Origin: Pararhodonellum marinum
GTDB lineage: Bacteria > Bacteroidota > Bacteroidia > Cytophagales > Cyclobacteriaceae
Assembly: GCF_015354735.1 (NCBI RefSeq)
Contig: NZ_JACEFJ010000003.1
Location: 310,001 to 374,000, forward strand
Reading direction: 5' to 3'
DNA: 64,000 bases
Shown piece after piece: positions 61,332 to 64,000 of this stretch. The translations under genes were made by a program, and so were the position numbers. Under the pieces are notes generated by a model. That model worked only from the letters and a program-made list of their open reading frames with translations, was not told the DNA's origin and did no database searches. Position 1 is the stretch's first letter. Each line of letters opens with the position of its first letter.

Positions 61332-63830
61332 TTACTTTTTCCTTTTTACCCCACTGACCGCTTCAGCCTGAAGTGGATCATCGGGCCAGTAATGTTTGGG
61401 GTAACGGCGTTTGAGTTCTTTGCGCACTTCGAAATAGGTGTTTTGCCAAAAACTTTTCAAATCACCGGTGACCTGAACCGGTTTAAATCCCGGTGACAAA
61501 AGATGGATCAGAACCGGTACCTGACCCCCGTTGACCCTCGGGGTTTCCTGCATCCCAAACAATTCCTGTAACCTGACAGCCAATACCGGAGTTTGGCCAT
61601 CGGGTGCATATTGTAGTCTGACTTTGGATCCACTCGGCACCTCAATTTTTTCAGGAGCCAATCGATGCAGTGCCTTTTGTTGTTCTGGGGAGAGGCTGTG
61701 AAATAGAATTTCTTCCAGAGGCAGTTTTTTAAGGGCTTCATTTTTACGGACCCCTTGCCAATAGGGAGCAAGCCACTCCAAGGTATTTTCTAATAAAGCG
61801 TTGGTCTGAAAGTCAGGCCAGTTTTCCTCGGGCCGCCAAATTTTCAGTGCATTCACCCGATATTGAAATTGGGTTACAGCCTCATTGAAATCCAACAGAT
61901 GGGCACCTTCAGCTTTGAGGGTAGTAGAGAGGATTTGGTCCAATTCCTTTTCGGGAATGTGGGTGATGGGTTTGCTTTGGAGTACAATGCTGCCTATCCT
62001 AAGGTCTTTGCTGGCCTGCAGTCCTCCTTTTCGGGTATCCCAAGTTAGGATTTCCTTTTCTTTGACCAAGGGGAGGAGATCTTTGGGGTTTAGGGGTGCG
62101 GCAAGGAAAATCTTGCCCACGCCGTCCCTAGCATCCACATGGGCTATGGCTATCCAGGATTCATGGGCCAAATCATCCCTATGCCCCATCATGGCCAGTT
62201 TGCCATTGGCCAATTGAAACTGGGCATTGTTCCCGGGTCTGGCTGAAGCGATCCGCTCCGGATAGGCATATGCTAGAAGCACCCCTGTTTCAAAAGGATC
62301 AAATGGTCGGTTGTCAGCCGCTATACCGAACATTTTTCTGTATGAAGCCGCTACTTTTTCTATCTTTTGAAAGGCTTTGACTTGCAAATTTTCTTTCCTC
62401 ACTCTTCTCAATTGCTCTATCCTCAGGTTCATATCTACACCTGCTTCAGATCCCATGGGATCCCTTTCTTCCATCAGCGCTGCCACATCAGTAGCCAAAG
62501 CCAATTGATCAGAGGCTGAGGCTTTGATCAGCATGTGGGCAATTCTGGGGTGGCAGGGCAGGGCATGGACTTCTTTGCCATGGAGGGTGATTTTTCCGTT
62601 TTCCACCGCCTGTAATTGCTCCAATGTGTCCATGGCCTGCGCAAGGTTGCCCGAAGGCGGAGGAGTCAGCCAACTCATTTTCTGAATATCCTGTATGCCC
62701 CACTGCAACATGTCCAAAACAAGGGCAGTGAGGTCTGCCTCCAATATTTCGGGATTGCGGAAGGGCTGCATGCTGGCTTGGGTTGCTTTGGTCCACATGC
62801 GGTAACAAGTGCCTGGCCCCAATCTTCCTGCTCTTCCGGCCCGTTGGTCTGCAGAGTCCTGAGAGATCCTCTGTGTCACCAGTTTGGAAAGGCCTGATTT
62901 AGGATCAAACCGTGGATTTCTTCCAAACCCACTGTCCACCACCACGGAAATCCCTTCAATGGTCAAGCTGGTTTCTGCAATGGAAGTAGCCAATACCACT
63001 TTTCTTTTACCGTCTTTTCTGGGCAATATGGCTTGGGTCTGCTGCCTGTTGGAAAGCTGACCATAGAGGGGATGGATGGAAAAATCAGGCAGTTCTTTTC
63101 TCAGAATGGCCTCGCACTTCTTGATTTCACCCTGGCCAGGTAAAAAAGCAAGAATATCTCCCGTTTTCTCCTTAGCTGCTTGAAGGATGGTCTTGGCTGT
63201 CATTTCAGGCATTAGCCATTCGTCATTGCTTCCGGTGTAAATCAATTCCACTGGATACTGTTTGCCTTTGCTAACAATGACAGGGGATTGAAGCAACTCG
63301 GCAAGCTGAGGCATATCCAAGGTAGCGGACATAACCAAAATCCTCAAATCAGGTCGCAGGATTTGTTGGGCTTCCCTGCAAAGGGCCATGGCCACTTCTC
63401 CATGCAGGTTTCTTTCGTGAAATTCATCGAATATCACCATTCCCACCTCTTCCAACGCATTGTCCTGATGCAGCATGCGGGTGAGGATGCCTTCTGTCAA
63501 TACTTCAATACGGGTTTTGGGACCGATTTTTTGTTCAAACCGGATCCGGTAACCTACCTGATCTCCTGTGTTTTCACCCAAAAGCTCAGCCATCCTTTCA
63601 GCTATGGTTTTTGTAGCCAGCCGACGGGGTTCAAGCATCAGTATTTTTTTGTTCTTCAACCAGCTTTCCTCCAAAAAAGCAAGGGGAAGCAAGGTGCTTT
63701 TCCCGGCTCCGGGAGGGGCATTGAGGATCAGGGTGTTTGTTTTGGCCAAATGTTCTCTGGCCTCCGGGATGATTTCCGTTACCGGTAAATTGATTTTAAA
63801 GGGATCGAATAGCAAAATGTTGGACTTCAT
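61332..63830 (-). CDS. hrpB: ATP-dependent RNA helicase HrpB
   Basis: 832 aa from the ATG at 63828-63830 (MKSNILLFDPFKINLPV); an in-frame extension to 63854 lacks features. DEAH/RHA helicase: Walker A NAPPGAGKSTL, EPRRLATKTIA, IFDEFHERN, SATLDM, FLPGQGEI, TSIAETSLTIEGI and QRAGRAGRLGPG, then the winged-helix, ratchet and C-terminal HrpB domain (MLIKASASDQLALATDVAALM; the end reaches KRRYPKHYWPDDP). HrpB family members are widespread bacterial RNA helicases; the cellular target is not settled. Complete. Confidence 0.92.
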   Translation of the reverse strand: MKSNILLFDPFKINLPVTEIIPEAREHLAKTNTLILNAPPGAGKSTLLPLAFLEESWLKNKKILMLEPRRLATKTIAERMAELLGENTGDQVGYRIRFEQKIGPKTRIEVLTEGILTRMLHQDNALEEVGMVIFDEFHERNLHGEVAMALCREAQQILRPDLRILVMSATLDMPQLAELLQSPVIVSKGKQYPVELIYTGSNDEWLMPEMTAKTILQAAKEKTGDILAFLPGQGEIKKCEAILRKELPDFSIHPLYGQLSNRQQTQAILPRKDGKRKVVLATSIAETSLTIEGISVVVDSGFGRNPRFDPKSGLSKLVTQRISQDSADQRAGRAGRLGPGTCYRMWTKATQASMQPFRNPEILEADLTALVLDMLQWGIQDIQKMSWLTPPPSGNLAQAMDTLEQLQAVENGKITLHGKEVHALPCHPRIAHMLIKASASDQLALATDVAALMEERDPMGSEAGVDMNLRIEQLRRVRKENLQVKAFQKIEKVAASYRKMFGIAADNRPFDPFETGVLLAYAYPERIASARPGNNAQFQLANGKLAMMGHRDDLAHESWIAIAHVDARDGVGKIFLAAPLNPKDLLPLVKEKEILTWDTRKGGLQASKDLRIGSIVLQSKPITHIPEKELDQILSTTLKAEGAHLLDFNEAVTQFQYRVNALKIWRPEENWPDFQTNALLENTLEWLAPYWQGVRKNEALKKLPLEEILFHSLSPEQQKALHRLAPEKIEVPSGSKVRLQYAPDGQTPVLAVRLQELFGMQETPRVNGGQVPVLIHLLSPGFKPVQVTGDLKSFWQNTYFEVRKELKRRYPKHYWPDDPLQAEAVSGVKRKK

Positions 63831-63907
63831 TGGGTATAAAACTACAAAAGCCATTGTATTTTTCCCATAAAGAAAAAACGCAATGGCTTTAACTTAAGAA
63901 AATTGCC

Positions 63908-64000
63908 CTATTCTATGCGAGCCTTTGTTTTCCAATATTCCCACTTTACTTCCAGACCATCGTCGGTCACGTTGTACACCAGTCTTTCCTCCATTTCTTC
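63908..64000 (-). CDS. Partial gene running off the right edge (C-terminal 30 aa)
   Basis: Minus-strand frame ending with TAG at 63908-63910, coding MEERLVYNVTDDGLEVKWEY and WKTKARIE at its end. Open to the edge of the window, so only the C-terminus is seen. The short acidic and aromatic-rich tail does not name a family. Confidence 0.55.
   Translation of the reverse strand, partial: EEMEERLVYNVTDDGLEVKWEYWKTKARIE

Noticed and set aside
1..64000. tRNA or rRNA genes
   Set aside because: No cloverleaf or rRNA-like conserved stretch noticed in intergenic regions; a tRNAscan run would settle it.

Overview
The window is a contiguous chromosomal stretch from a Bacteroidota bacterium, most likely Cytophagales and close to Cyclobacteriaceae (an inference, not a measurement). 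Pointers are TAnnTTTG-type promoter boxes, near absence of Shine-Dalgarno sites, lipoprotein signals, a BF3164-type beta-propeller protein, PD40-OmpA and TonB-C proteins, and ParE/ParC of Bacteroidota type. Most of it is ordinary core genome; one AT-rich accessory island and several intergenic repeat families stand out. || Layout: 1-2764 holds an SDR oxidoreductase, an AraC regulator and a DUF5996 protein. 2843-8971 is the accessory island: a shrunken group II intron, a CBS-HEPN-like gene, a Hachiman pair (hamB, hamA) and an HNH endonuclease-like gene, all genes on the minus strand. 129-bp imperfect-palindrome sites separate the cassettes, and each cassette's first bases are complementary to the outer arm of its own downstream site. 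That is the signature of integron gene cassettes, but no integrase is visible, so I read the island as an orphan cassette cluster (CALIN-like) carrying antiphage genes. || 9401-14359: class V aminotransferase, DsbA-like protein, small holin-fold membrane protein, AlbA_2 protein, acidic hypothetical protein, histone-deacetylase-family hydrolase. 14366-15263 is a dense non-coding repeat field. 15577-24656: OmpH/Skp lipoprotein, deoxyhypusine synthase-like enzyme with a PD40-OmpA protein, NTF2-like protein, TonB-C lipoprotein, gamma-glutamyltransferase coupled to an S9 peptidase. 24688-34654: Hpt protein, DUF2452 cluster, YceI, deoxynucleoside kinase, hydroxybutyryl-CoA dehydrogenase, CvfB, a Cys-less ArsC-fold protein, YkgJ-type protein, ROK kinase, sterol desaturase, VOC protein. 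34670-39984: parE, parC, TrmH-type methylase. 40361-44188: esterase - M17 aminopeptidase - ATP-grasp operon. 44571-54738: BASS transporter, dodecin, FAD oxidoreductase, SDR-DUF2867 protein, two aldo/keto reductases, CpeT-like protein, FMN reductase, PLDc_N protein, amidase, sulfatase. 55019-61305: mostly unrecognised secreted or lipid-anchored proteins, a small Cys-rich exported peptide next to a beta-propeller lipoprotein, a VLRF1/ANKZF1-like protein and a HEAT-repeat protein. 61332-63830 is hrpB and a partial gene runs off the right edge. || Intergenic DNA repeatedly carries degenerate heptamer arrays (consensus CCAACTY, three loci), REP-like palindromes and short dispersed repeats. No tRNA, rRNA, CRISPR array, prophage or intact transposase was seen.
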